From: Chitinophagaceae bacterium
GTDB lineage: Bacteria; Bacteroidota; Bacteroidia; Chitinophagales; Chitinophagaceae
Direction: 5' to 3'
Assembly: GCA_026785745.1 (NCBI GenBank)
Contig: JAJAZO010000136.1
Coordinates: 1 to 13,505, forward strand
Length of the DNA: 13,505 nucleotides
The position numbers were made by a program, and so were the translations under genes. The notes beneath the pieces are model-generated. The model was given only the letters and a program-made list of their open reading frames with translations. It was not told where the DNA came from and did no database searches. Below, one piece after another: positions 6,726 to 13,300 of this stretch; positions within the stretch are counted from its first letter, which is position 1; each line of letters opens with the position of its first letter.

Positions 6726-7514
6726 ATGATTACGCCGGAAGAAGAGACTACTCTTGCCCAGCGTATCAAGATGTTTACCAGGAACCCGGTAGATTCTCAA
6801 CGGGCTTTAGACAAACTGGTTCAGGCGAATCTTCGTTTTGTGGTATCTGTTGCAAAGCAATACCAACATCAGGGCTTGTCACTTAGTGACCTTATTAACG
6901 AGGGCAACCTCGGCTTAATTAAAGCGGCACAACGCTTTGATGAAACCAAAGGTTTCAAATTCATTTCTTATGCTGTGTGGTGGATTCGCCAATCTATACT
7001 ACAGGCATTGGCAGAGCAGGGCAGATTAGTCCGCTTGCCACAAAACAAAATTGGCACTTACAACAAGGCTAACAAAGCTTACATGGCTTTTGAACAAGAG
7101 CATGAAAGAGAACCTTCAACAGAAGAGTTAGCCGAATTACTCGAAATGAGTGAAACGGAAATCAACAACATTTTTCAAAGCAATACCCGTCATACTTCCC
7201 TTGATGCACCTGTGCATGAAGCTGAAGATGTAGCCATGGGTGATTTGCTGCAAGGTGGTGATGATACAGATGATGATGTGATGAAAGATTCATTGAGAAA
7301 TGAAATCCGCCGGGTATTGAAATCATTATCTCCCCGTGAAGCTGAAATCGTAAATGCTTACTTTGGTTTGGATGGTGAAAATGGAGTAACCATTGAACAA
7401 ATCGGGCAGAAATACGACCTGACAAAGGAACGTATCCGCCAGATCAAAGAAAGAGCCATCAAACGTTTACAAAAAGCCCGATATAGTAGTGCATTAAAGG
7501 CTTATTTAGGATAG
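6726..7514 (+). CDS. rpoD: RpoD-type primary sigma-70 factor (main open frame)
   Basis: The sigma subunit directs RNA polymerase to housekeeping promoters. The 262 open residues hold region 2 (about 31-98: ALDKLVQANLRFVVSVAKQY, LSLSDLINEGNLGLIKAAQRFD, FKFISYAVWWIRQSI), region 3 (about 99-175) and region 4 (about 196-262) with the helix-turn-helix VTIEQIGQKYDLTKERIRQIKERAIKRL. Starting at this ATG removes the first half of region 1.2 (YLQEISKIS), because the natural N-terminus at 6639 is cut off by an in-frame TAA. The loop after AQRIK (MFTRNPVDS) looks several residues longer than in typical Bacteroidota RpoD. The C-terminus ARYSSALKAYLG is encoded again 65 bases downstream. It could be the essential primary factor with a sequence error, or a decaying second copy. 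The choice matters and cannot be settled here. Confidence 0.88.
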   Translation: MITPEEETTLAQRIKMFTRNPVDSQRALDKLVQANLRFVVSVAKQYQHQGLSLSDLINEGNLGLIKAAQRFDETKGFKFISYAVWWIRQSILQALAEQGRLVRLPQNKIGTYNKANKAYMAFEQEHEREPSTEELAELLEMSETEINNIFQSNTRHTSLDAPVHEAEDVAMGDLLQGGDDTDDDVMKDSLRNEIRRVLKSLSPREAEIVNAYFGLDGENGVTIEQIGQKYDLTKERIRQIKERAIKRLQKARYSSALKAYLG

Positions 7515-7546
7515 GGCTTGTCCACCGTAGCTTTTGCGAAGGTGGA
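7515..7546. repeat. REP-like element directly after the first sigma-factor stop
   Basis: This 32-bp stretch begins at the base after the TAG and ends at the base before the second copy of the gene's 3' end. It has TCCACC/GGTGGA arms (7521-7526 and 7541-7546). It matches the element at 10634-10665 at 24 of 32 positions. In reverse both read as FAKA[S/T]xDK, a phrase I recall as recurrent in Bacteroidota genomes, where dispersed REP-like repeats get translated. Confidence 0.65.
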
Positions 7547-7579
7547 TACAGCAGTGCTTTAAAAGCATATCTGGGGTAA
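7547..7579 (+). repeat. Second copy of the sigma-factor 3' end (ten codons plus stop)
   Basis: Codons 7547-7579 read YSSALKAYLG followed by TAA, identical in protein to 7482-7514 (YSSALKAYLG followed by TAG). The two differ at 9 of 33 bases, and every change is synonymous. The copy lies 65 bases downstream, out of frame with the main ORF and behind its stop, so it is not translated as part of it. Confidence 0.85.
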
Positions 7580-7610
7580 TTAATTTAATCTGATGGGTTT
7601 AGTATATTAG

Positions 7611-7647
7611 CTCCGGTCTCTTTTTAAACGAGACCGGAGTTTTTTTA
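7611..7647 (+). terminator. Rho-independent terminator of the sigma-factor gene
   Basis: CTCCGGTCTC (7611-7620) pairs perfectly with GAGACCGGAG (7630-7639) and is followed by eight T residues. The loop is T/A-rich. It lies downstream of both copies of the sigma-factor 3' end and is well placed to end that transcript. Confidence 0.88.
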
Positions 7648-7672
7648 TTCAACCTTTTTGCTTTTGGCTGGT

Positions 7673-7680
7673 TATTTTTG
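7673..7680 (+). promoter_or_regulatory. TAnnTTTG box next to the DUF4249 gene start
   Basis: TATTTTTG ends 8 bases before the ATG at 7689. If it is a working -7 box, transcription would start at or just before the start codon, leaving almost no leader. It also overlaps a GTG at 7680 that opens the same frame, which argues against that GTG as the start. Confidence 0.4.
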
Positions 7681-7688
7681 TGATAGCT

Positions 7689-8573
7689 ATGAAGAGATTT
7701 ATAATTGTTTCGTTTCTTTCCGCCGTTGTACTTTCCTCCTGTGAAAAAGGTGTTGAATTTAAATTGGACGAAGTAACACCCAAACTGGTAGTAGAAGCTA
7801 CGATTGAAAATGCACAGGCGCCTCTCGTTTATCTTTCAAAAAGTCAGGCTTATTTTTCACAGATTGACCTTGCAGCTTTAGCCAATAGTTTTGTTCGTAA
7901 TGCTGAAGTGTATGTTTCAAACGGAACGGTAACGCACAAGTTGAAAGAATATACTTTGCCTGTTGGCCCCGGTATTAATTTCTATTATTACTCAAACGAT
8001 CCCGCAAGCCCTTCTACAGCTTTTGTTGGTCAGCTCAACAAACAGTACTCATTAAGAATTGTATCGGAAAGTAAAGAATACACTGCCGTAACAACTATTC
8101 CCAATACAACCCGTCGCATAGATTCGCTGTTTTGGAAACCACCACCTGCCGGAAACCCGCCAGAAAAAGTGGCGGTAATGGTAAGAGCCTACGACCAGCC
8201 CGGCTTTGGTGATTATATCCGGTACTTTACTAAAAGAAACAGGGAGCCGTTCTTTCCAGGTCTTACTTCTGTTTATGACGACCAGGTAATTGATGGCAGT
8301 AGTTTTGAAGTACAGGTAGAAAGAGGAGTGGACAGGAATAGCAGCAACCCGGATGGGTACAGTTTTTTTGATAAAGGGGATACTGTAACAGTTAAGATTA
8401 GCAATATTGATAAAGCCACCTTTGATTTTTGGCGCACCATGGAATATACTTACTCAACAGTTGGTAATCCTTTTTCAACACCTACAAAAGTGCTGAGCAA
8501 TATTAAAGGAGGTGGCCTTGGATATTTTGGTGGGTATGCTGCTCAATACAGAACTATCATTATTCCACGATAG
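7689..8573 (+). CDS. DUF4249-family lipoprotein
   Basis: The start at ATG 7689 gives 294 residues beginning MKRFIIVSFLSAVVLSSCEKG, with lipobox VLSSC (Cys18). The GTG three codons earlier lies inside a probable promoter box and was not chosen. The sequence follows the DUF4249 layout: a Pro-Lys-Leu-Val-Val-Glu opening strand near residue 30, a YLSKSQAYF segment, NAEVYVSNG, the TIPNTTRRIDSLFW middle, a region with YIRYFTKRN, then FWRTMEYTYSTVGNPFSTP and SNIKGGGLGYFGGYAAQY at the end. Members are envelope lipoproteins of Bacteroidota, often encoded near TonB-dependent transporters. No such partner is present here, and no biochemical role is known to me. Confidence 0.8.
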   Translation: MKRFIIVSFLSAVVLSSCEKGVEFKLDEVTPKLVVEATIENAQAPLVYLSKSQAYFSQIDLAALANSFVRNAEVYVSNGTVTHKLKEYTLPVGPGINFYYYSNDPASPSTAFVGQLNKQYSLRIVSESKEYTAVTTIPNTTRRIDSLFWKPPPAGNPPEKVAVMVRAYDQPGFGDYIRYFTKRNREPFFPGLTSVYDDQVIDGSSFEVQVERGVDRNSSNPDGYSFFDKGDTVTVKISNIDKATFDFWRTMEYTYSTVGNPFSTPTKVLSNIKGGGLGYFGGYAAQYRTIIIPR

Positions 8574-8665
8574 GCTGTCTGTAAGAGAAGCGATTTTACA
8601 TAAGTAATACTATAGGTCGTGTAACTGACCCGGTTGATTGCTGATTTACCATTAATTTTACCAGA

Positions 8666-8673
8666 TAAATTTG
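8666..8673 (+). promoter_or_regulatory. TAnnTTTG box immediately upstream of trxB
   Basis: TAAATTTG ends 5 bases before the trxB ATG at 8679. If it is active, the mRNA would start almost at the ATG. No canonical TTTG was found at the expected -33 distance. The rest of the 105-base spacer after the DUF4249 gene shows nothing else. Confidence 0.4.
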
Positions 8674-8678
8674 AGTGA

Positions 8679-9617
8679 ATGGACACTACAGAAAAAGTAC
8701 AATGTTTGATTATAGGCTCCGGCCCGGCTGGCTACACGGCAGCTATTTATGCAGCAAGGGCAGGGTTGAATCCTGTTTTATACCAGGGCATTCAACCCGG
8801 TGGGCAATTAACTATTACAACTGAAGTAGAAAATTACCCCGGCTACCCCGATGGCATACAAGGCCCGGATATGATGGTACATTTTGAAAAACAAGCTGCT
8901 CGTATGGGTACAGATATCCGATATGGACTGGCTACCAAAGTTGATTTCTTAGGTGCTGTTCATAAAGTACAGATAGACGAAGAGAAGTGGATAGAAGCTG
9001 ATGCTATTATTATTTCTACCGGTGCTTCTGCAAAATGGCTGGGTATTGAAAGTGAACAAAGACTCAATGGATATGGCGTAAGTGCCTGTGCAGTATGCGA
9101 TGGTTTTTTCTTTAAAGGAAAAGAAGTAGCTATTGTTGGGGCAGGAGATACGGCTGCGGAAGAAGCATTGTATTTATCTAAAATTTGTTCGCAGGTTCAT
9201 ATGATTGTTCGCAAAGGAGAAATGAGAGCCAGCAAAATAATGCAGGATAGAGTGATTAAAACTCCGAACATTAAAATTTACTGGTATAGTGAAACGGATG
9301 AAGTGCTTGGAGATAAAAAAGTAGAAGCTGTACGGATAAAGAATACTCAAACAGGAGAAAAACAGGAAATACCGGTAAGTGCTTTTTTTGTAGCAATTGG
9401 TCATCACCCCAATTCTGATATATTTAAAGGTTTTCTGGATATGGACGAAGCAGGTTACATAAAAACAATACCGGGTACTTCCAAAACAAATATTGAAGGA
9501 GTGTTCGCTTCTGGCGATGTGCAGGATAAAATTTACCGCCAGGCTGTAACGGCTGCTGGTAGCGGCTGTATAGGGGCCTTAGATGCAGAACGGTATTTAA
9601 GTGCCAAAGGCATCTAG
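8679..9617 (+). CDS. trxB: Thioredoxin reductase (NADPH)
   Basis: The 312-residue flavoenzyme reduces thioredoxin with NADPH in the cytoplasm. Visible parts: the N-terminal FAD dinucleotide site GSGPAG (13-18); GGQLTITTEVENYPG (41-55); the redox-active Cys137 and Cys140 in ACAVCDGFFF; the NADPH-site GAGDTAAEEA (154-163); the basic pair in VRKGEMRASK (about 177-186) that replaces the usual HRR-x-x-x-R phosphate clamp; and the C-terminal FAD-binding ASGDVQDKIYRQAVTAAGSGC. The length is standard for the low-molecular-weight bacterial form. A TAnnTTTG box sits directly before the start. folB follows after 37 bases on the same strand, so the two are probably co-transcribed. Confidence 0.95.
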   Translation: MDTTEKVQCLIIGSGPAGYTAAIYAARAGLNPVLYQGIQPGGQLTITTEVENYPGYPDGIQGPDMMVHFEKQAARMGTDIRYGLATKVDFLGAVHKVQIDEEKWIEADAIIISTGASAKWLGIESEQRLNGYGVSACAVCDGFFFKGKEVAIVGAGDTAAEEALYLSKICSQVHMIVRKGEMRASKIMQDRVIKTPNIKIYWYSETDEVLGDKKVEAVRIKNTQTGEKQEIPVSAFFVAIGHHPNSDIFKGFLDMDEAGYIKTIPGTSKTNIEGVFASGDVQDKIYRQAVTAAGSGCIGALDAERYLSAKGI

Positions 9618-9654
9618 TTTTTTGAAGAGTTTAAGAAAAAATAATTTATTACTC

Positions 9655-10017
9655 ATGACTGATCTGTTTACAATCTCCCTCAACAATGTTCGCTTCAGGG
9701 CCTATCATGGTTTGTACCCGGAAGAAAGGCAGAAAGGAAATGATTTTGTCGTGAATATGCAGATAGTCTTTATTCCTGTTAGCGGAACTATCCTTTCACT
9801 GGAGGATACCATTGATTATGCGGTACTGTTTGAAATAATTAATTCCACCATGCAACAGCCGGTTGATCTTTTAGAAACCCTTGTTCAAACCATAGCACAT
9901 AATGTTTCCAAAAAATTTCCGCAGCTTAAAAGAATCGATATCTCTGTCGAAAAATTAAACCCACCGATTGATAAATTTTCGGGTAGTGCGACGGTGAAAT
10001 ATAGTAAAGATTTTTAG
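9655..10017 (+). CDS. folB: Dihydroneopterin aldolase
   Basis: FolB converts 7,8-dihydroneopterin to 6-hydroxymethyl-7,8-dihydropterin and glycolaldehyde in folate synthesis. The ATG at 9655 gives 120 residues, the usual length. An in-frame GTG at 9601 would overlap trxB and add 18 residues with no family match. Key parts: AYHGLYPEERQKGNDF, with the substrate-binding Glu (23 or 24); DYAVLFE, with the conserved Tyr55; and ISVEKLNPPI, with the catalytic Lys100. It lies 37 bases behind trxB. No terminator is seen after it. Confidence 0.9.
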   Translation: MTDLFTISLNNVRFRAYHGLYPEERQKGNDFVVNMQIVFIPVSGTILSLEDTIDYAVLFEIINSTMQQPVDLLETLVQTIAHNVSKKFPQLKRIDISVEKLNPPIDKFSGSATVKYSKDF

Positions 10018-10121
10018 CTTATTTCGATCCACAAAGCTGGTTTCAATCATATTGAAGAGGGAATAGCCGTAAATAATACTAAACTTCACAATAATTTGTA
10101 ATTTTATAGTCTTAATAAAAA

Positions 10122-10343
10122 ATGACCATGACATTGAATCCTCAATTTGTTACGGATAAGAAAGGAAAGAAGACTGCTGTGCAATTATCGTTAAAGGAAT
10201 ATGAATACCTGATTCAGGAATTGGAACTGAAGGAAGATATTGCGGTATATGAAAAAGTAAAAGCAGATTATAAAGACAAAGGAGAAGCGGATTGGGAGGT
10301 TGTAAAAAATAAGTTAGACAAAAAGCACCGGATAAAAATCTAA
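10122..10343 (+). CDS. Antitoxin of a RelE/ParE-type toxin-antitoxin pair
   Basis: The 73-residue protein begins MTMTLNPQFVTDKKGKKTAVQLSLKEYEYLIQELE, the pattern of short Phd/RelB-like antitoxins (a FVTDxxGxKxAVxLxxxEYE beta-strand and helix start). A charged helical tail follows (DIAVYEKVKADYKDK, then basic KKHRIKI) that would wrap the toxin. A second ATG at 10128 is equally possible. It is followed after 2 bases by the toxin gene, the normal order. Autoregulation is expected. The only inverted repeat nearby is TTCAAT-CAT-ATTGAA at 10042-10056, which is rather far upstream, so the operator remains unidentified. Confidence 0.75.
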   Translation: MTMTLNPQFVTDKKGKKTAVQLSLKEYEYLIQELELKEDIAVYEKVKADYKDKGEADWEVVKNKLDKKHRIKI

Positions 10344-10345
10344 GT

Positions 10346-10606
10346 ATGTACAAGGTGCGGCTAAAAAAGCCTGCTGAAAAATACCTTAATAAGCTTAGCG
10401 GGAAAATGTACCTCGCTGTTCGTTACAAAATAGAAGAACTAAAAACAAACCCTGTTCCGGGTGATGCCATTCCTTTAAAAGGATATTCGCAAACTTACCG
10501 CATCCGTCTTGGCAGTTTACGGATTATTTATGAAATACATAAAGGCGAACTTATCATTCTGATTATTGACATTGGGCCCAGAGGCCAGGTATATGACAAC
10601 TATTAA
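10346..10606 (+). CDS. RelE/ParE-superfamily toxin
   Basis: The 86-residue basic protein matches the RelE/ParE fold: MYKVRLKKPAEKYLNKLSGKMYLAVRYKIEELKTNP, GDAIPLKGYSQTYRIRLGSLRIIYEIHKGELIILIIDIGPRGQVY. The typical L-K-G, Y-R-I-R-x-G-x-x-R-I-I-Y and I-x-x-I-G-x-R features of RelE-like mRNA interferases are present, including Arg residues in the central strands and a GPRGQVY near the end where catalytic residues usually lie. The likely action is ribosome-dependent mRNA cleavage, although a ParE-like gyrase poison cannot be excluded. The start lies 2 bases after the antitoxin stop, so the two are translationally coupled. The ORF is intact. Confidence 0.82.
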   Translation: MYKVRLKKPAEKYLNKLSGKMYLAVRYKIEELKTNPVPGDAIPLKGYSQTYRIRLGSLRIIYEIHKGELIILIIDIGPRGQVYDNY

Positions 10607-10617
10607 TTCAAACTTTG

Positions 10618-10893
10618 TTAATTAGTTTGTTTACCCTTGTCCGCCGAAGCCTTGGCGAAGGTAGGTTCTAATTTTGCAATAGTTTTTTTCGCCGCTGCTA
10701 ATCGTATCTTTTTATTCTTCTCCACCAACCTGTGTGTAATCCATTTCTCCAGCCAATGATGTATAGGAATTAATAATGCAGCAATACAAACCATGATGGT
10801 CAGCATCAGCAGGGGTGAGTGATGGGTGAGGTTTCCCAGATACGGATGAATAAACAGATTAATAAATTCAAATACCATCAGCAATGCAACCAC
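10618..10893 (-). CDS. Two-helix membrane domain, probable C-terminal remnant of a larger protein
   Basis: The frame opens with GTG at 10893 and encodes 91 residues: two hydrophobic helices (VALLMVFEFINLFIHPYL and SPLLMLTIMVCIAALLIPI), then a basic amphipathic tail (HHWLEKWITHRLVEKNKKIRLAAAKKTI). The frame stays open further upstream to a TAA at 10945, and those codons (NQKLIRFFGVV) continue the hydrophobic pattern, so the GTG may not be a natural start and the protein looks N-terminally truncated. It matches the product ending at 13301 at 42 of 60 residues. After LEP the protein reads FAKASADK, which is a translated REP-like element, not native tail. It overlaps the region just behind the broken M2 peptidase gene. 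The function is unknown. Confidence 0.6.
   Translation of the reverse strand: MVALLMVFEFINLFIHPYLGNLTHHSPLLMLTIMVCIAALLIPIHHWLEKWITHRLVEKNKKIRLAAAKKTIAKLEPTFAKASADKGKQTN
10634..10665. repeat. REP-like element (second copy)
   Basis: This imperfect palindrome is centred on CGCCGAAGCCTTGGCG (10642-10657) and is related to 7515-7546 at 24 of 32 positions. It lies inside the 3' end of the minus-strand membrane-domain frame, where it is read as TFAKASADKG and so replaces the native C-terminus. It is GC-richer than its flanks. Confidence 0.7.
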
Positions 10894-10904
10894 TCCAAAG
10901 AACC

Positions 10905-11315
10905 TTATGAGTTTTTGATTGGCAACAATTGTTTGATCCGTTGCTTAACCAAGTCTTTTGCTATTTCCGGGTTATTACCGGCCTGGTACAAAATCATATT
11001 TAACTGCCGTACTTGCAGATCTGTGAATGCTTTTTTATTATCCAGGAAGTAGCGGGCACTGTCGACAATGTCTTTTTTTCCTGTGAATGCAGCAAATGCT
11101 TCCTGAGCTTTCTGGCTTAACACATCATTCGTAGAGTCACCGGGTCTTATTTCCGTATTGGCTTTCCATTGCTCTTCACTTCCTTTTGTAGAAAGACTGG
11201 TATACTTAGTATTATATTCGGATATACATCTGCCGGCAGATAATTTCAGTTCTTTATTACTGCTGCAGGAAGTAAAGACAAACAGTAAGAACAAAATTGA
11301 TAAATGTTGACGCAT
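10905..11315 (-). pseudogene. N-terminal fragment of an M2 (ACE-like) peptidase lipoprotein
   Basis: The ORF encodes 136 residues starting MRQHLSILFLLFVFTSCSS, with lipobox FTSC (Cys17). The rest resembles the first fifth of Bacteroidota M2-family peptidyl-dipeptidases as I recall them: EYNTKYTSLSTKGSEEQWKANTEI, GDSTND, AFAAFTGKKDIVDSARYFLDN, LQVRQLNMILYQAGNNPE, KDLVKQRIK. Full M2 enzymes are around 600 residues and carry a zinc-binding HExxH much later. Here the match stops at QRIK, and eight unrelated residues (QLLPIKNS) precede a stop. No catalytic motif remains, so it should be inactive as a peptidase. The break falls where an unrelated membrane-domain frame begins, which suggests a deletion joining two genes. 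It could instead be a small lipoprotein in its own right. Confidence 0.65.
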
Positions 11316-11418
11316 AAAATAATTTTGATGTATGAAAAAATGAGAAATTAAATTTCATAGGTTGATTTTTATAGCAAACAACAGTACTTTTATTGGAAAT
11401 GAAGTGATCATTCATTTT

Positions 11419-13230
11419 CTATTTTTTTTGATTGCCCACCCACACATCCATCTTCTTTTCAAGAGTTTCGAGGGGCATAACTCCATCAACAAGTAACTCG
11501 TCATGAAAAGCTGCCAGATTGAACTGACTACCCAACTGCTTCTCATATTTACTTCTTAATTCCTGAATTTTCAATGAACCTGTTTTATAACTTAATGCCT
11601 GTGCAGGTATGGCCATGTATCTTTCAATTTCAGCAATGGTTCCACGTTCTGCTAAAGGCATATTGTCCATCATATACTCAATAGCCTTTTCTCTTGTCAT
11701 GTTTTTGGAGTGCATGCCTGCATCTACCACAAGACGGATTGACCGGTGGATTTCTTTGACAAGGGCACCCATATACTGATACGGATCTGTATAAACTCCT
11801 AACTCTTTCCCCAGCGATTCTGTATACAGTGCCCATCCTTCACCCATAGCACCATACCAGGCAAAACGACGAAATTTTGGCAATTTTTCATTTTCATTTT
11901 GAAGACTGATCTGGTAATGATGTCCGGGAATGGCTTCGTGTAAAAAAAGCCCGTCAATTCCGGTGGTGACATTAAACGTGGTCGCATCGATGATGGGTAC
12001 ATAAAAAATACCCGGGCGGCTTCCGTCTGGATTTCCAGGAGAATATTCTGCACTGGCACTAGCCGCACGAAAGTCTTCAGTTTGCCTGACTTCAAATTTT
12101 GTTTTGGGAACATTACTGAACATCCGCTTCAGGTTGGGTTCAATCCTGGCTTCTACGGCTCTGTAAGCATTTAGAACTTCTTCAGGTGTTTTGAAAGGCA
12201 TGAATTGCTTATCCGTTTTTAAGTATGCAAAAAACTCTTTCAAATTACCTGTAAAGCCTACCGTTTGTCGCACACTATCCATCAGTACTCTGATGCGTTT
12301 AACTTCTGATAGCCCGGTTTGATATATTTCATCAGCTGTTTTATCTGTAGTAGTCCAGTATCGGATAAGCCATTTATATTGATCATTGCCAGCCGGCATA
12401 GCTGCCACACCTGTGCTTTTTCTGGCTTTTGCTAAGTATTCATTTTTTAGAAACTCCCCTAATTTTTTATAGGATGGTACAAGCTGTTCATTGATCAGTT
12501 TCACATATTCGCCGGTAAGTTTTTTCTTATCATCAATGCTAAAATCATCGGGGAATGTATTAACAGGGCCATAAAACAAACTTTTGGTGGGATCTGAAAC
12601 CACCAGGGCTTCCATTTGTGGAATCATTTTTACCACCAGCGCTTCAGGCAGTACAATATTTTCATTAATACCCTTACGGAAATAAACGATGGCACTATCA
12701 GCCCAGCCAGAAAAAGCAGTAGCTCTTTTTATCCAATCGTTGTAATCTTTGATGGTTTTAAAAGGCTGACTACTCGCTCCACTTCCAAATTGTCCAAGCT
12801 TGAGTGGAACTGAACCAAATTGTTGGATAGGCATATACTTATGGTCAGGATAGAGAACGGTATTACCAAAGTAGCCTACTGCCAACCCATCCAATGTAAC
12901 ATCCATTTCTTTTTTAAAAATATCATAACTAAGCTTATCATTCTCATTCAGTTTCTCTCTGTCAAATTGTTGAATGGCTGATAAATTACGGCTGAAAAAA
13001 TCTTTCAGTTTCTCCCGATAGCTGTCGGTAAAATCGGCAAACAATTTATCATTGTTACCGGGCTCTCCATTGTAAGTAGATTCTATGGGTACCAATTGCA
13101 TTCGTTCATTATAATACTGTTCCATTAAGCTGGAAAAACTAGCATTGGCTTGTTTTGTGTTTATTATGGAATAGTTGCAGGAGACAAGCAAAATGAGCCA
13201 TGCCGTAGCGAGGGGTAGAAAATATTTCAT
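11419..13230 (-). CDS. DUF885-family zinc-peptidase-like lipoprotein
   Basis: The 603-residue protein begins MKYFLPLATAWLILLVSCN, with a lipobox at Cys18. It has the DUF885 architecture: a largely helical N-terminal half, SVPLKLGQFGSG near 140, FYVPIIDATTF near 409-419, and then the metal site HEAIPGHHYQ with His431, Glu432, His437 and His438. GEGWALYTESLG (463-474) follows and supplies a likely third ligand, Glu471 or Glu464. The C-terminal YMAIPAQALSYKTG and FHDELLVDGVMPL segments are standard. DUF885 proteins are regarded as gluzincin-like metallopeptidases; the substrate is unknown. The lipid anchor places it in the envelope. The length is normal and the frame is intact. It stands alone on its strand between two remnants or paralogues of the same membrane domain. 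Confidence 0.9.
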   Translation of the reverse strand: MKYFLPLATAWLILLVSCNYSIINTKQANASFSSLMEQYYNERMQLVPIESTYNGEPGNNDKLFADFTDSYREKLKDFFSRNLSAIQQFDREKLNENDKLSYDIFKKEMDVTLDGLAVGYFGNTVLYPDHKYMPIQQFGSVPLKLGQFGSGASSQPFKTIKDYNDWIKRATAFSGWADSAIVYFRKGINENIVLPEALVVKMIPQMEALVVSDPTKSLFYGPVNTFPDDFSIDDKKKLTGEYVKLINEQLVPSYKKLGEFLKNEYLAKARKSTGVAAMPAGNDQYKWLIRYWTTTDKTADEIYQTGLSEVKRIRVLMDSVRQTVGFTGNLKEFFAYLKTDKQFMPFKTPEEVLNAYRAVEARIEPNLKRMFSNVPKTKFEVRQTEDFRAASASAEYSPGNPDGSRPGIFYVPIIDATTFNVTTGIDGLFLHEAIPGHHYQISLQNENEKLPKFRRFAWYGAMGEGWALYTESLGKELGVYTDPYQYMGALVKEIHRSIRLVVDAGMHSKNMTREKAIEYMMDNMPLAERGTIAEIERYMAIPAQALSYKTGSLKIQELRSKYEKQLGSQFNLAAFHDELLVDGVMPLETLEKKMDVWVGNQKK

Positions 13231-13300
13231 GTTAGTAGTGGTTTATGTGGTAAAATAATCGGAGACCTGAATGTATATCAATTCTGTTCCTTAATTTGTT

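Noticed and set aside
9601..9654. GTG start at 9601 for folB overlapping trxB
   Set aside because: The added 18 residues are trxB codons read in another frame, and family length and the conserved N-terminus fit the ATG at 9655.
10042..10056. TTCAAT-CAT-ATTGAA inverted repeat as the operator of the toxin-antitoxin pair
   Set aside because: It is only a 6-bp stem, about 65 bases upstream of the antitoxin start and not overlapping a recognisable promoter. Short A/T-rich inverted repeats are expected by chance.
11397..11417. AAATGAA/TTCATTT inverted repeat as a terminator for the DUF885 gene
   Set aside because: The stem is short and almost all A/T, and there is no T-run on the minus-strand side. 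It is too weak to call.
13015..13029. CCCGATAGCTGTCGG, similar to the palindrome at 3201-3218
   Set aside because: It lies inside the DUF885 coding region, matches only partly and is explained by its codons.
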